Notes: generated by a model from the letters alone, not told the origin. A stretch of 64,000 nucleotides of DNA from Prolixibacter sp. SD074 (GCF_009617895.1 NZ_BLAW01000001.1:1789001-1853000), one strand, 5' to 3'; positions 1-8,030 are shown, counted from the stretch's first letter. Translations and numbers: made by a program.

Positions 1-68
1 TTCAGAATAGGGGTTTTTGACTTTTCGGAGCGGACTCAACAATTTTACTAACACAAAAACAATTGATT

Positions 69-794
69 ATGACCACATCCAAGAAATTTTTGTACTATGC
101 ATTTGCCCTTGCTGGAGCAACGTTTATGCTTTTTAGCAGCTTCGAAAAAGGCGATGATGAAGAAGTTACAGGTGCTGTTGATGCTGATGGCAATGTTTAT
201 TCAACCGTAGTTATCGGTGATCAGAAATGGTTCGCCGAGAACCTAAAAACCACCAGGTACAACGACGGCACACCCATACCTAATGTTCTAAGTGACACCG
301 ATTGGGCCAGCCTTACAACAGGTGCATACGCCTGGTACGAAAATGATGAGGCTACGTACAAAAATGCGTACGGCGCATTGTACAACTGGTACGCTGTAAA
401 CACGGGTAAACTCTGTCCCACAGGCTGGCACGTACCCACAAATGCGGAGTGGGAAACACTAATAGATTATGCAGGTGGAAAAATCGCTGCCGGTGGCGAG
501 CTTAAAAGCACCCGCACGGCACCCGATGCCCACCCCCGCTGGGAAAGCCCAAACATCGCTGCAAACGATGAGTACGGCTTCTCTGCCCTTCCGGGTGGCT
601 ACCGCCTCTACTTCGTTGGTACCTTCGACGGTACCTTCTTCGATGTGGGTAACCTCGGCGACTGGTGGAGTAGTACCGAGACCGATGCGACGTATGCTTG
701 GACCAGGTCCATGAGTTATGAATTCGGGAGTGTGGCCCGCTCCCCCTCCAATAAGAAGTACGGGTACTCCGTCCGCTGTCTCCGGGATAATTGA
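69..794 (+). CDS. FISUMP-domain surface protein
   Basis: This is a Fibrobacter succinogenes major paralogous (FISUMP, TIGR02145-type) protein of 241 residues. The domain fills residues 40-241 and shows the family landmarks: VVIGDQKWFAENL near the start, then YGALYNWYAV, CPTGWHVPTNAEWETL, GFSALPGGYR, WWSSTE and the terminal SVRCLRDN. The role of the family is unknown; members are exported and often multicopy in Bacteroidetes. I start at the ATG at 69 because the only upstream in-frame option is TTG at 63. The N-terminus is a hydrophobic export signal ending LFSSFEKGDDE. Relatives usually have Cys where this one has Phe (TTC instead of TGC), so the lipoprotein attachment site appears to be lost. 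It stands alone at the left edge. Family assignment is firm; function is not known. Confidence 0.85.
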   Translation: MTTSKKFLYYAFALAGATFMLFSSFEKGDDEEVTGAVDADGNVYSTVVIGDQKWFAENLKTTRYNDGTPIPNVLSDTDWASLTTGAYAWYENDEATYKNAYGALYNWYAVNTGKLCPTGWHVPTNAEWETLIDYAGGKIAAGGELKSTRTAPDAHPRWESPNIAANDEYGFSALPGGYRLYFVGTFDGTFFDVGNLGDWWSSTETDATYAWTRSMSYEFGSVARSPSNKKYGYSVRCLRDN

Positions 795-980
795 TTATTT
801 GGTTATTTACAAAAGAGAGAGCATACCTCCTTTAAAAATCTTGAAAGTAAAAGATATCTCGAAAAAAGGAGATTCGGCAATGTAAAGGTTTTCAAACCGC
901 TCATTTCCGAAGCAGCCTATAAAAGGCACTTTTTGTCGGGAGTGGTGCAAAATTATTTTGATAATTTAAACGTACAAACT

Positions 981-1631
981 ATGAGCTACAAAACATTTAA
1001 CGAACAAATGGAATCCTGGCGCATCCTCATCTGGAACGCTGCCGATGACGCCGAAATTCAATCGCGCCTCGAAAACTACGGCTACACCCCCGAAAAATTC
1101 GACCAGGGCAAAGCCCTTTGGCAACAAACCGACCAGGCAGGCAAACAACAGTCAAAAGAGCTAAACGAACAAACCACCGCCACCAACTCCTTAAACGAAA
1201 CCCGCGAAAAAGCCGAAGATGATTTAAAACGCGCAAAAAAAATAGCCCGCGTGGCATTCGATGGCAACAAAGAAGCATTCAACGCCCTTAACCTTGATGA
1301 ACTCAACATCTACCGGTTCGAAGACTGGCTGAACGATGCCGAAAAATTTTACGCCAACCTGCTCGGCAACACCCAGTGGGCCGAAACCATGCAAACTTAC
1401 AGCTACACCAATGAAAAACTTACAGCCCAACAGCAGGAAGTAGATAGTTTGAAATCGCTGCAGCAGGCACAGCAACGCGAGATGGGTGAAGCACAGCAGT
1501 CCACGCAAACCAAGTGGAAACTCCACAGCCAGCTCAAAAAATGGTGCAACCAGCTCACCGAACTATCCAAAATCGAATTCGAAGACGATGCCCAGCTCCT
1601 CGAGAAACTCGGCATCCTCGTCCGTTCATAA
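981..1631 (+). CDS. hypothetical coiled-coil protein
   Basis: I do not recognise a named family. The 216-residue product is hydrophilic and rich in Gln, Glu, Lys and Ala. A coiled coil is likely over residues 45-95 (QQTDQAGKQQSKELNEQTT and following) and again around 150-190. There is no signal peptide or membrane segment, so it is probably cytoplasmic. The start is the ATG at 981. An in-frame TTG at 933 would add 16 residues but is not supported. The gene follows the FISUMP gene on the same strand, and its stop codon lies only a few bases before the tandem repeat array that begins near 1636. It could be a structural or phage-derived protein; nothing in the sequence decides this. Confidence 0.6.
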   Translation: MSYKTFNEQMESWRILIWNAADDAEIQSRLENYGYTPEKFDQGKALWQQTDQAGKQQSKELNEQTTATNSLNETREKAEDDLKRAKKIARVAFDGNKEAFNALNLDELNIYRFEDWLNDAEKFYANLLGNTQWAETMQTYSYTNEKLTAQQQEVDSLKSLQQAQQREMGEAQQSTQTKWKLHSQLKKWCNQLTELSKIEFEDDAQLLEKLGILVRS

Positions 1632-1635
1632 TTAT

Positions 1636-2215
1636 TCACCTTTTCCAAAGTTTCAAACTTTGGAAAAGGTTTTCTCCATAATTCAACATTTCAAATCCTC
1701 TGCGCCCTCAGCGAATACCTCTGCGCCCTCTGCGTGGAACGTTTTAAAAAAAGAGTTAAGTGTTAAGTGGAACAAAATTCTCCCATTCCCCCCATCTCAC
1801 ATAATCCGTACGCCCCTTTCAATTCAACATTCAACATTCAACATTTCAAATCCCCCCACCTCCCATTCTCCTTCGCCTGTGCCCGGGCCTTTCTTAACTT
1901 TATCACCTTTTCCAAAGTTTCAAATCCTTTGCGCCCTCCGCGAATACCTCTGCGCCCTCTGCGTGGAACGTTTTAAAAAAAGTTTTAAGCAGAACAAAAT
2001 TCCCCCACTCCCCCCATCTCACATAATCCGTACGCCCCTTTCAATTCAACATTCAAAATTCAACATTTCAAATCCCCCCATCTCCCATTCTCCTTCGCCT
2101 GTGCCCGGGCCTTTCTTAACTTTATCACCTTTTCCAAAGTTTCAAATCCTTTGCGCCCTCTGCGAATACCTCTGCGCCCTCTGCGTGGAACGTTTTAAAA
2201 AAAAGAGTTAAGAAT
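1636..2215 (+). repeat. tandem repeat array, left segment
   Basis: Two full and one partial copy of a roughly 220-270 bp unit start near 1636, 1905 and 2126. Each begins with CACCTTTTCCAAAGTTTCAA, continues through a core resembling TGCGCCCTCTGCGTGGAACG followed by TTTTAAAAAA, then a C-rich pyrimidine stretch, ATAATCCGTACGCCCC, a series of ATTCAACATT words, and ends with TGCCCGGGCCTTTCTTAACT. Open frames across it (for example on the plus strand 1486-2211) only reflect stop-free low-complexity repeats and are not genes. The first copy carries an extra insert, an inverted repeat of CCTTTTCCAAAGTTT around 1638-1670. Confidence 0.9.
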
Positions 2216-2383
2216 ACAGAGGCATCACGTTGATATACGATGGGAAAATTAACACCGGGCCAGGCAACCAAATTAGTCAAAATATGTAATCCAAAAGGGC
2301 TTTCATGGACGGGTTACACCACGTCAGCGTGTTTCAGGCAGCCTATCCCTCAAAGAAAAATTCATTACCTTTGGATAAAAAAT

Positions 2384-2617
2384 ATGCCAACAATTTTGCG
2401 AACAAGAGGATATCGGTTTTTCTTTTATATAAACGGCCATCACCCTCCGCATATACATGTTGAAAAAGAAAGAAGTACCGCAAAGTTCCTGTTAAAAAAT
2501 GCAGAACTGGGTAAGTCAAAAAGGTTTAACGCAAGTGAAATAAGCGAAATTAGAAAGATTATTCTGGAAAATATCGAACTTTTTAAAACACAATGGGATG
2601 AGCATTTTACAAATTAG
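2384..2617 (+). CDS. DUF4160 protein
   Basis: This 77-residue protein starts at the ATG at 2384 (MPTILRTRGYRFFFYINGHH). It shows the DUF4160 signature of a short beta-rich N-terminus followed by HHPPHIHVEKE, then a helical tail with EIRKIILENIELFKTQWDEHF. The frame is open upstream to 2240, but those residues do not belong to the family. The gene overlaps the next one by 20 bases, which indicates translational coupling. DUF4160 and DUF2442 genes are commonly found as a two-gene unit. They resemble a small toxin-antitoxin-like module, but I know of no proven activity. The pair lies inside the tandem repeat array, with array units directly on both sides. Confidence 0.8.
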   Translation: MPTILRTRGYRFFFYINGHHPPHIHVEKERSTAKFLLKNAELGKSKRFNASEISEIRKIILENIELFKTQWDEHFTN

Positions 2618-2831
2618 TAAATCAACAAATGCAGTAAATATTTGGTTCGACGAAATAAAAATGTACCTCGTTTTAGATGACGGGAGGGAACTCTCAGTTC
2701 CAATAAACTGGTTCCCCTCACTCCGTGATGCAACACCTGGGCAAAGAAATAACTGGAGGTTTATTGGTGACGGTGAAGGCATTCACTGGAATGATTTGGA
2801 TGAAGATATTTTAGTAGAAGGCCTTTTATAA
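2598..2831 (+). CDS. DUF2442 protein
   Basis: This 77-residue protein has the DUF2442 pattern: a beta hairpin with MYLVLDDGRELSVPINWFP, then LRDATPGQRNNWRFIGDGEG, and IHWNDLDEDILVEGLL at the end. Its start codon lies inside the DUF4160 gene (20-base overlap), so the two are almost certainly co-translated. DUF2442 proteins are often encoded next to DUF4160 and next to type II toxin-like genes. The partner role is inferred from that habit only. Both genes are bordered by the same repeat unit, so the pair either entered a pre-existing array or moved together with it. Confidence 0.85.
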   Translation: MSILQISKSTNAVNIWFDEIKMYLVLDDGRELSVPINWFPSLRDATPGQRNNWRFIGDGEGIHWNDLDEDILVEGLL

Positions 2832-2853
2832 CAAACAACTCTCAAATAAATGG

Positions 2854-3495
2854 TCCCGGAATACCTTTGCGCCCTCTGCGTGGAACGTTTTAAAAAAAGA
2901 GTTAAGCAGAACAAAATCCCCCCACTCCCCCCATCTCACATAATCCGTACGCCCCTTTCAATTCAACATTCAACATTTCAAATCCCCCCACCTCCCATTC
3001 TCCTTCGCCTGTGCCCGGGCCTTTCTTAACTTTATCACCTTTTCCAAAGTTTCAAATCCTTTGCGCCCTCCGCGAATACCTCTGCGCCCTCTGCGTGGAA
3101 CGTTTTAAAAAAAGAGTTAAGTGTTAAGTGGAACAAAATTCCCCCACTCCCCCCATCTCACATAATCCGTACGCCCCTTTCAATTCAACATTCAACATTC
3201 AACATTTCAAATCCCCCCACCTCCCATTCTCCTTCGCCTGTGCCCGGGCCTTTCTTAACTTTATCACCTTTTCCAAAGTTTCAAATCCTCTGCGCCCTCC
3301 GCGAATACCTTTGCGCCCTCTGCGTGGAACGTTTAAAAAAAGTGTTAAGCAGAACAAAATTCCCCCATTCTCCTTCGCCTGTGCCCGGGCCTTTCTTAAC
3401 TTTATCACCTTTTCCAAAGTTTCAAATCCTCTGCGCCCTCCGCGAATACCTTTGCGCCCTCTGCGTGGAACGTTTTAAAAAAAATTGTTAAGAGC
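2854..3495 (+). repeat. tandem repeat array, right segment
   Basis: The array resumes after the DUF4160/DUF2442 pair in the same orientation. A partial unit begins near 2859 inside the TGCGCCCTCTGCGTGG core. Further units begin near 3026, 3266 and 3407 with CACCTTTTCCAAAGTTTCAA. The 3266 unit is shortened to about 140 bp because it lacks the ATAATCCGTACGCC and ATTCAACATT blocks. The last unit ends in TTTTAAAAAAAATTG near 3487. Copies are nearly identical, which points to recent amplification or gene conversion. Confidence 0.9.
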
Positions 3496-3506
3496 TAAGA
3501 TTTATT

Positions 3507-3545
3507 AGCATAATTCGCTTCAATTCGTGTAATCTTTGTTATCGT
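3507..3545 (+). repeat. degenerate decamer repeat upstream of gmd
   Basis: A stretch with 10-base periodicity reads roughly AATTCGCTTC, AATTCGTGTA, ATCTTTGTTA. It resembles the two decamer elements inside fcl (6039-6078 and 6183-6226). It lies 60-100 bases before gmd, so it may be in the gmd leader. It could also be a promoter-region coincidence. Confidence 0.45.
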
Positions 3546-3606
3546 TATAAATATTTGCACTTTTGACTTTCAAAATATAAATCAACAATAAAATTACCTT
3601 AATAAC

Positions 3607-4803
3607 ATGTCACAAAAAGTAGCTTTAATTACCGGTATCACCGGCCAGGACGGCGCCTACCTCAGTGAGTACCTGCTGAAAAAAGGATACATCGTACATG
3701 GCCTCAAGCGCCGTTCCTCATTGTTCAATACCGACCGCATCGATCACCTGTACCAGGACCCGCACGTGGAGCACCGCAACTTCATCCTCCACTACGGCGA
3801 CCTCACCGACTCGATGAACCTCACCCGCATCATCCAGGAAGTACAACCCGACGAGATATATAACCTGGCAGCCATGAGCCACGTAGCCGTGAGTTTCGAA
3901 ACACCCGAATATGTGGGCAATGCCGACGGACTGGGAACCCTGCGTATCCTCGAAGCGGTTCGTCTCTTAGGGCTCACCGAAAAAACCCGCATCTACCAGG
4001 CATCCACTTCAGAGCTGTACGGCATGGTACAGGAAGTGCCGCAAAGCGAGAAAACACCATTCTACCCACGCTCTCCCTATGCCGTAGCCAAACTGTACGC
4101 CTACTGGATTACGGTCAACTACCGTGAAGCCTACAAGATGCACGCCAGTAACGGAATCCTGTTCAATCACGAATCACCCATTCGCGGCGAAACCTTCGTC
4201 ACCCGGAAAGTAACCCGTGCATTGAGCCGTATCGCGCTGGGCATGCAGGACAAGGTCTTCATGGGAAACCTCTCCAGCAAACGCGACTGGGGCCATGCCA
4301 AGGATTATGTCCGTGCCATGTACCTCATCCTGCAACAGGATAAACCGGACGATTACGTGATTGCCACCGGTATCACCACTACCATCCGCGATTTCATCAA
4401 AAAAGCAGCAACCGAAGCGGGAATGGAAATCACCTTCCAGGGCGAAGGCGTCGATGAAAAAGGTTATTTGACAGCTGTAGACGAGAAAGTTTTCGTTGAG
4501 AAAGTCGGAGAGCAATACCTCGAAGGCATCAAAGCACGCATCTCACCTTCTCACGCTCCCACTCCCGACAACCACCGGGACCCATCTTCCCCACTCGTGG
4601 CGGTTGACCCGGCTTATTTCCGTCCAACGGAAGTGGACCTACTCATTGGCGACCCGACCAAATCAAATACCGTATTAGGTTGGACGCCCAAATACGACCT
4701 CGACGGCCTCATCAAAGACATGATGCAATCCGACATCAAGCTCATGCAAAAAGATGCCTGGCTGAAAGAAGGAGGATACCGAGTGATGAATTACTTTGAG
4801 TAG
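3607..4803 (+). CDS. gmd: GDP-mannose 4,6-dehydratase
   Basis: Gmd converts GDP-D-mannose to GDP-4-keto-6-deoxy-D-mannose, the first step toward GDP-L-fucose, in the cytoplasm. The 398-residue protein has the extended short-chain dehydrogenase fold. The NADP-binding glycine motif [10 protein letters not shown] is at residues 9-18, STSELYG at about 137, the catalytic YxxxK as YAVAK at about 160, and the family tail [15 protein letters not shown] near residue 340. The segment between about 288 and 335 is longer than in short Gmd proteins. The next sugar gene, fcl, follows after a GxxExxY cassette, so the usual gmd-fcl pair is split by an insertion. An ATG with weak upstream GA-richness begins the gene. 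Confidence 0.95.
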   Translation: MSQKVALITGITGQDGAYLSEYLLKKGYIVHGLKRRSSLFNTDRIDHLYQDPHVEHRNFILHYGDLTDSMNLTRIIQEVQPDEIYNLAAMSHVAVSFETPEYVGNADGLGTLRILEAVRLLGLTEKTRIYQASTSELYGMVQEVPQSEKTPFYPRSPYAVAKLYAYWITVNYREAYKMHASNGILFNHESPIRGETFVTRKVTRALSRIALGMQDKVFMGNLSSKRDWGHAKDYVRAMYLILQQDKPDDYVIATGITTTIRDFIKKAATEAGMEITFQGEGVDEKGYLTAVDEKVFVEKVGEQYLEGIKARISPSHAPTPDNHRDPSSPLVAVDPAYFRPTEVDLLIGDPTKSNTVLGWTPKYDLDGLIKDMMQSDIKLMQKDAWLKEGGYRVMNYFE

Positions 4804-4823
4804 ATTATTCTACCAAAAGTTTC

Positions 4824-5262
4824 ACGCAAAAAGCGCAAAGTGCATTCGCAAAACACGCAAAATCAAAAAGACATGCACGAAAACGAGGTAGCAAAAATCA
4901 TTGTCGACACGGCTCATGCCATTCATAAGCATATTGGTCCGGGGTTATTGGAATCAGCTTATGAAAATGCGCTGGCTTTCGATCTGCAGGAAAAAGGTCT
5001 AAACGTTTTGCAACAACATCCAATGCCTTTCATATATAAAGACGTAAAATTGGATGTTGGTTATCGTCTGGACCTTTTGGTCGAGAATAAAGTTATTGTG
5101 GAAATAAAGTCGGTCGATTCGCTTGCACCGGTGCATTTTGCGCAAACGTTAACCTATTTGAAATTATCAGACTTGAAATTAGGACTGCTCATTAACTTCA
5201 ATACAAAGTACTTCAAGGAAGGTATTCACCGCTTAGTGAATAATCTTTAGCGCTTTTTGCGT
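4824..5262. mobile_element. inverted-repeat-flanked GxxExxY cassette
   Basis: A 13-base sequence ACGCAAAAAGCGC at 4824-4836 is repeated as its perfect reverse complement GCGCTTTTTGCGT at 5250-5262. Together they bracket a single GxxExxY gene, and the right copy overlaps its stop codon. More TTTTGCG-type sequence follows at 5315-5335, just before fcl. The block separates gmd and fcl, which are normally adjacent. This is seen directly; that it is or was mobile is inference. No target-site duplication is obvious and no transposase is encoded, so any mobility would need help from elsewhere. Confidence 0.5.
4873..5250 (+). CDS. GxxExxY protein (PD-(D/E)XK-like)
   Basis: The 125-residue product starts at the ATG at 4873; an upstream in-frame extension to 4840 consists of repeat sequence. 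The naming motif is present as GLLESAY within HKHIGPGLLESAYENAL (residues 20-36). A nuclease-like core follows: RLDLLVENKVIVEIKSV gives the D...ExK arrangement of the PD-(D/E)XK superfamily (Pfam PDDEXK_3), then HFAQTLTYLKLSDLKLGLLINF. Length matches the family. The biological role of GxxExxY proteins is unknown. Here the gene sits between two cooperating nucleotide-sugar genes and is bracketed by short inverted repeats, suggesting a mobile cassette rather than a role in fucose synthesis. Confidence 0.88.
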   Translation: MHENEVAKIIVDTAHAIHKHIGPGLLESAYENALAFDLQEKGLNVLQQHPMPFIYKDVKLDVGYRLDLLVENKVIVEIKSVDSLAPVHFAQTLTYLKLSDLKLGLLINFNTKYFKEGIHRLVNNL

Positions 5263-5344
5263 ATTAAATAACAATAGAACGATAAAAGTTGATGTAAAAT
5301 CTGCAAAAGGTTAACGTCTTTTGCGTTTTTTGCGAGAAAAAGTG

Positions 5345-6484
5345 ATGGAAAAGAACAGCAAAATATACATCGCCGGCCACCGCGGACTTGTTGGCTCGGC
5401 TATTCTGAAAAATCTGAAAGAGAAAGGCTACACCAATTTCGTGTTACGCACACACAGCGAGCTGGATTTAACCAGTCAGCAAGCCGTTAACGATTTTTTC
5501 GCTACTGAGAAACCCGAATACGTCTTCCTGGCGGCAGCCAAAGTGGGCGGCATTGTGGCCAACAACACCTACCGCGGACAGTTCATCTACGAGAACCTGA
5601 TGATCCAGAACAATGTCATTGATGCCGCTTACCGGAACAACGTCAAAAAGCTGATGTTCCTGGGCAGTACCTGTATCTATCCGCGGGAAGCGCCACAGCC
5701 CATGCCCGAGGGCTCGCTCCTCACCTCTCCGCTGGAATACACCAACGAGCCATATGCCATCGCCAAGATTGCCGGCATCAAGCTGTGTGAGAGTTACAAC
5801 CTGCAATACGGCACCAACTACATCTCGGTGATGCCCACCAACCTCTACGGTCCCAACGACAACTTCGACCTGGAGAAATCGCACGTGCTCCCTGCGCTGC
5901 TCCGCAAAACCCACCTCGGAAAATGCCTGGAAGAACGCAACTGGGCTGCCCTCCGCGCCGATCTGGATAAAAACCCGGTAGAAGGAGTCAATGGACAGGC
6001 AACCGAAGAAGCCATTCTCGATATCCTCGCCAAATACGGAATCCGTGTTAATCCGTCTAAATCCGTGAATTCCGTGTCGATCGAGATTTGGGGTTCCGGT
6101 AAGCCCATGCGTGAATTCCTCTGGTCGGAAGATATGGCCGATGCATGTGTATACCTTATGGAACAAACCGACTTTGAGGACCTAATCCGTGTCAATTCGT
6201 CTTCCATTCGTGATAATTCGCGTGCGAACGAAGTTCGAAACACCCACATCAACATTGGCACGGGCAAAGAGGTATCCATCAAAGAGCTGGCAGAGCTTAT
6301 CAAAGAGAAAGTCGGGTTCAAAGGCAATTTGGTCTTCAACACCGAAAAACCCGACGGCACACTGCGCAAACTTACCGACCCCTCCAAACTCCACCAGCTG
6401 GGCTGGCAACACAACGTGGAAATCGAAGACGGCATCGGGCAAATGTACCGCTGGTACCTTGGGGAAGTGAATCAGAGAAGGTGA
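5345..6484 (+). CDS. fcl: GDP-L-fucose synthase (epimerase/reductase)
   Basis: Fcl (WcaG) epimerises and reduces GDP-4-keto-6-deoxymannose to GDP-L-fucose using NADPH. The 379-residue protein begins [19 protein letters not shown], with the Rossmann motif GHRGLVG. It carries the catalytic region LGSTCIYP and the YxxxK motif as YAIAK, then [13 protein letters not shown] and [12 protein letters not shown] start at the ATG at 5345; the in-frame extension to 5321 is repeat-like sequence. Compared with the Bacteroides form as I remember it, two short insertions stand out. They are [13 protein letters not shown] (from 6041) and [15 protein letters not shown] (from 6186), and both are encoded by the same decamer repeat in the same frame. 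Both lie between conserved blocks, so the enzyme probably tolerates them. Confidence 0.93.
   Translation: MEKNSKIYIAGHRGLVGSAILKNLKEKGYTNFVLRTHSELDLTSQQAVNDFFATEKPEYVFLAAAKVGGIVANNTYRGQFIYENLMIQNNVIDAAYRNNVKKLMFLGSTCIYPREAPQPMPEGSLLTSPLEYTNEPYAIAKIAGIKLCESYNLQYGTNYISVMPTNLYGPNDNFDLEKSHVLPALLRKTHLGKCLEERNWAALRADLDKNPVEGVNGQATEEAILDILAKYGIRVNPSKSVNSVSIEIWGSGKPMREFLWSEDMADACVYLMEQTDFEDLIRVNSSSIRDNSRANEVRNTHINIGTGKEVSIKELAELIKEKVGFKGNLVFNTEKPDGTLRKLTDPSKLHQLGWQHNVEIEDGIGQMYRWYLGEVNQRR
6039..6078 (+). repeat. decamer repeat inside fcl, copy 1
   Basis: Four imperfect decamers, ATCCGTGTTA, ATCCGTCTAA, ATCCGTGAAT and TCCGTGTC, lie in frame in fcl and encode [13 protein letters not shown]. The same word order CGTGT, CGTCT, CGTGA, CGTGT returns in copy 2. 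Confidence 0.75.
6183..6226 (+). repeat. decamer repeat inside fcl, copy 2
   Basis: The second element reads AATCCGTGTC, AATTCGTCTT, then CATTCGTGAT and AATTCGCGTGC. It has the same orientation and the same reading frame as copy 1, and both encode IRVN at their start. It lies about 145 bases downstream of copy 1, before the conserved block INIGTGKE. Confidence 0.75.
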
Positions 6485-6509
6485 GAGGGTGCGAAAGTTA
6501 CACGTCGAA

Positions 6510-6654
6510 TGCCTGAAAGGGGTCGAAAAATCAATCAATGCAAAAACCTTGCAAACAGATTTACACCAAAGAGCCTGAAAGGCCCCAATTCCATAACTTG
6601 GGGCATCGCCCCAAGAAATAACGTATCGATGGAACACCCAGCCTGTAGGGCTGG
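6510..6654 (+). repeat. three-hairpin (REP-like) unit upstream of transposase
   Basis: The unit contains AGCCTGAAAGGC at about 6571, the hairpin CTTGGGGCATCGCCCCAAG at 6597-6615, and CCAGCCTGTAGGGCTGG at 6638-6654. These three palindromes occur in the same order in four direct units downstream of the transposase gene. Confidence 0.85.
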
Positions 6655-6706
6655 AACAAACCTGAAAAAGCAAACGAATCCATATTAACCTGCAAAAACT
6701 CTATTT

Positions 6707-7156
6707 ATGGGCCAATCACTCGCACAATTGTATGTTCACCTTATCTTTGGAACCAAAGAGCGTTACCCGTTCGTTTCAACAGAGATAAAACCCGCATTCG
6801 AAGCATATATCACAGGTATATTTAAGAATCTAAACAGCCCGACGATTATTGTTTATGCCAATCCTGACCATGTTCACATCCTGTTCCGTCTTTCTAAAAA
6901 CCATGCCCTGGCGAAAATAGTAGAGGAAGTCAAGAAAAGTTCATCTAAATGGATGAAAGAAAAAGGAGTCCGGAAATTCGTGTGGCAAATCGGGTACGCG
7001 GCATTTTCAGTTAGTAGTTCGAAATTAGATTCCGTGAAAAGGTATATCCAAAATCAACAGGAGCACCACCGAAGAATCAGTTTCCAGGAGGAGATCGAGA
7101 CATTCATGGGGCATTACCGGATTTCGGAATATGACGGGAGTTATTTTTGGGCGTGA
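6707..7156 (+). CDS. IS200-like / REP-associated tyrosine transposase
   Basis: The 149-residue protein is a Y1-type transposase of the IS200/RAYT superfamily (Pfam Y1_Tnp). It starts MGQSLAQLYVHLIFGTKER, which is characteristic of the Bacteroidetes branch. It has the metal-binding HUH motif as DHVHILF at about residues 53-59, and a candidate nucleophile Tyr in VKRYIQNQQEHH at about residue 111. These enzymes cut and join single-stranded DNA at hairpins. It is flanked by one three-hairpin unit upstream, one inverted unit immediately downstream, and four direct units after that. This is the arrangement expected of a RAYT acting on REP-type repeats rather than an ordinary insertion sequence with two ends. 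No accessory tnpB is present. Confidence 0.88.
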   Translation: MGQSLAQLYVHLIFGTKERYPFVSTEIKPAFEAYITGIFKNLNSPTIIVYANPDHVHILFRLSKNHALAKIVEEVKKSSSKWMKEKGVRKFVWQIGYAAFSVSSSKLDSVKRYIQNQQEHHRRISFQEEIETFMGHYRISEYDGSYFWA

Positions 7157-7172
7157 ACGGTGGAAGTGGAAG

Positions 7173-7257
7173 CCCTTCAGGCTTCATTCGCCTCTTACCG
7201 TTCTTTGTCTAGGGGCGTTGCCCCTAGTTTTAGAATCTCAGGCTTTCAGCCTGTTTG
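7173..7257 (-). repeat. inverted three-hairpin unit
   Basis: Directly after the transposase stop are three palindromes in reverse order: GAAGCCCTTCAGGCTTC, then CTAGGGGCGTTGCCCCTAG at about 7209-7227, then CAGGCTTTCAGCCTG. Read on the minus strand they correspond to the hairpin order of the direct units, with changed stem bases. The transposase is therefore bracketed by units in opposite orientation. Confidence 0.75.
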
Positions 7258-7321
7258 GGATATACACTATTTCGGCGGAAAACATGGGAAATTCAATACA
7301 GGCCCAATTCAGAAATACCAA

Positions 7322-8030
7322 AGCCTGAAAGGGGACGAAAAATCAATCCATGTGAAGCCCCTGCAAACAGATTCGGACCAAAGAGCCTGAAAGGCTCACA
7401 TTCCATAACTTGGGGCAACGCCCCAAGGGAACAGACCTATGAATGGAACACCCAGCCTGAAGGGCTGGCACGATGATATACAGTTGAATAACATCGAATA
7501 TGAGTGGAAAGCCTGAAAGGGACGAAAAATCAATCCATGTGAAGCCCTTGCAAACAGATTTACACCAAAGAGCCTGAAAGGCTCACATTCCAGAACTTGG
7601 GGCATCGCCCCAAGAAATAACGTATCGATGGAACACCCAGCCTGTAGGGCTGGCACGATGATATACAGTTGAATAACATCGAATATGAGTGGAAGCCTGA
7701 AAGGGGACGAAAAATCAATCAATATAAAGCCCCTGCAAACAGATTCGGACCAAAGAGCCTGAAGGGCTCACATTCCAGAACTTGGGGCATCGCCCCAAGA
7801 GAACAAACCTACGAATAGCACACCCAGCCTGTAGGGCTGGAACGATGATATACAGTTGAATAACATCGAATATGAGTAGAAACCTGAAAGGTAAGAAAAA
7901 TCAATCGATGCAAGGGCCTCGCAGACTGCTCCCCACCAAAGAGCCTGAAGGGCTCACATTCCATAACTTGGGGCATCGCCCCAAGAGAACAAACCTACGA
8001 ATAGCACACCCAGCCTGTAGGGCTGGCACC
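7322..8030 (+). repeat. array of four direct three-hairpin units
   Basis: Four units begin near 7323, 7510, 7693 and 7881, spacing 183-188 bp. Each starts with a GCCTGAAAGG-type word and a conserved CGAAAAATCAATC segment. Then come a hairpin AGCCTGAAAGGCT or its GAAGGG variant, the hairpin CTTGGGGCATCGCCCCAAG (AAC loop in unit 1), and CCAGCCTGTAGGGCTGG (GAAG loop in unit 1). A spacer ACGATGATATACAGTTGAAT links the units; unit 4 lacks it. Stem-preserving loop changes suggest that the hairpins matter. Open frames here are repeat artefacts. Confidence 0.88.

Noticed and set aside
1486-2211. Long plus-strand open frame of 241 codons rich in Ser and Pro
   Set aside because: It starts inside the coiled-coil gene in another frame and consists of tandem repeat units; the same units give similar frames elsewhere in the array.
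3128-3491. Open frames of 83-116 codons in the right array segment
   Set aside because: They are made only of repeat units and shift frame freely between copies; no start signals or coding bias.
1636-3495. Possible CRISPR array
   Set aside because: Units are 140-270 bp and nearly identical throughout; there is no short repeat alternating with unique spacers and no cas gene.
5468-6435. Long minus-strand frames opposite fcl (232 and 196 codons)
   Set aside because: They are shadows of the fcl coding strand, whose protein matches the known enzyme along its length.
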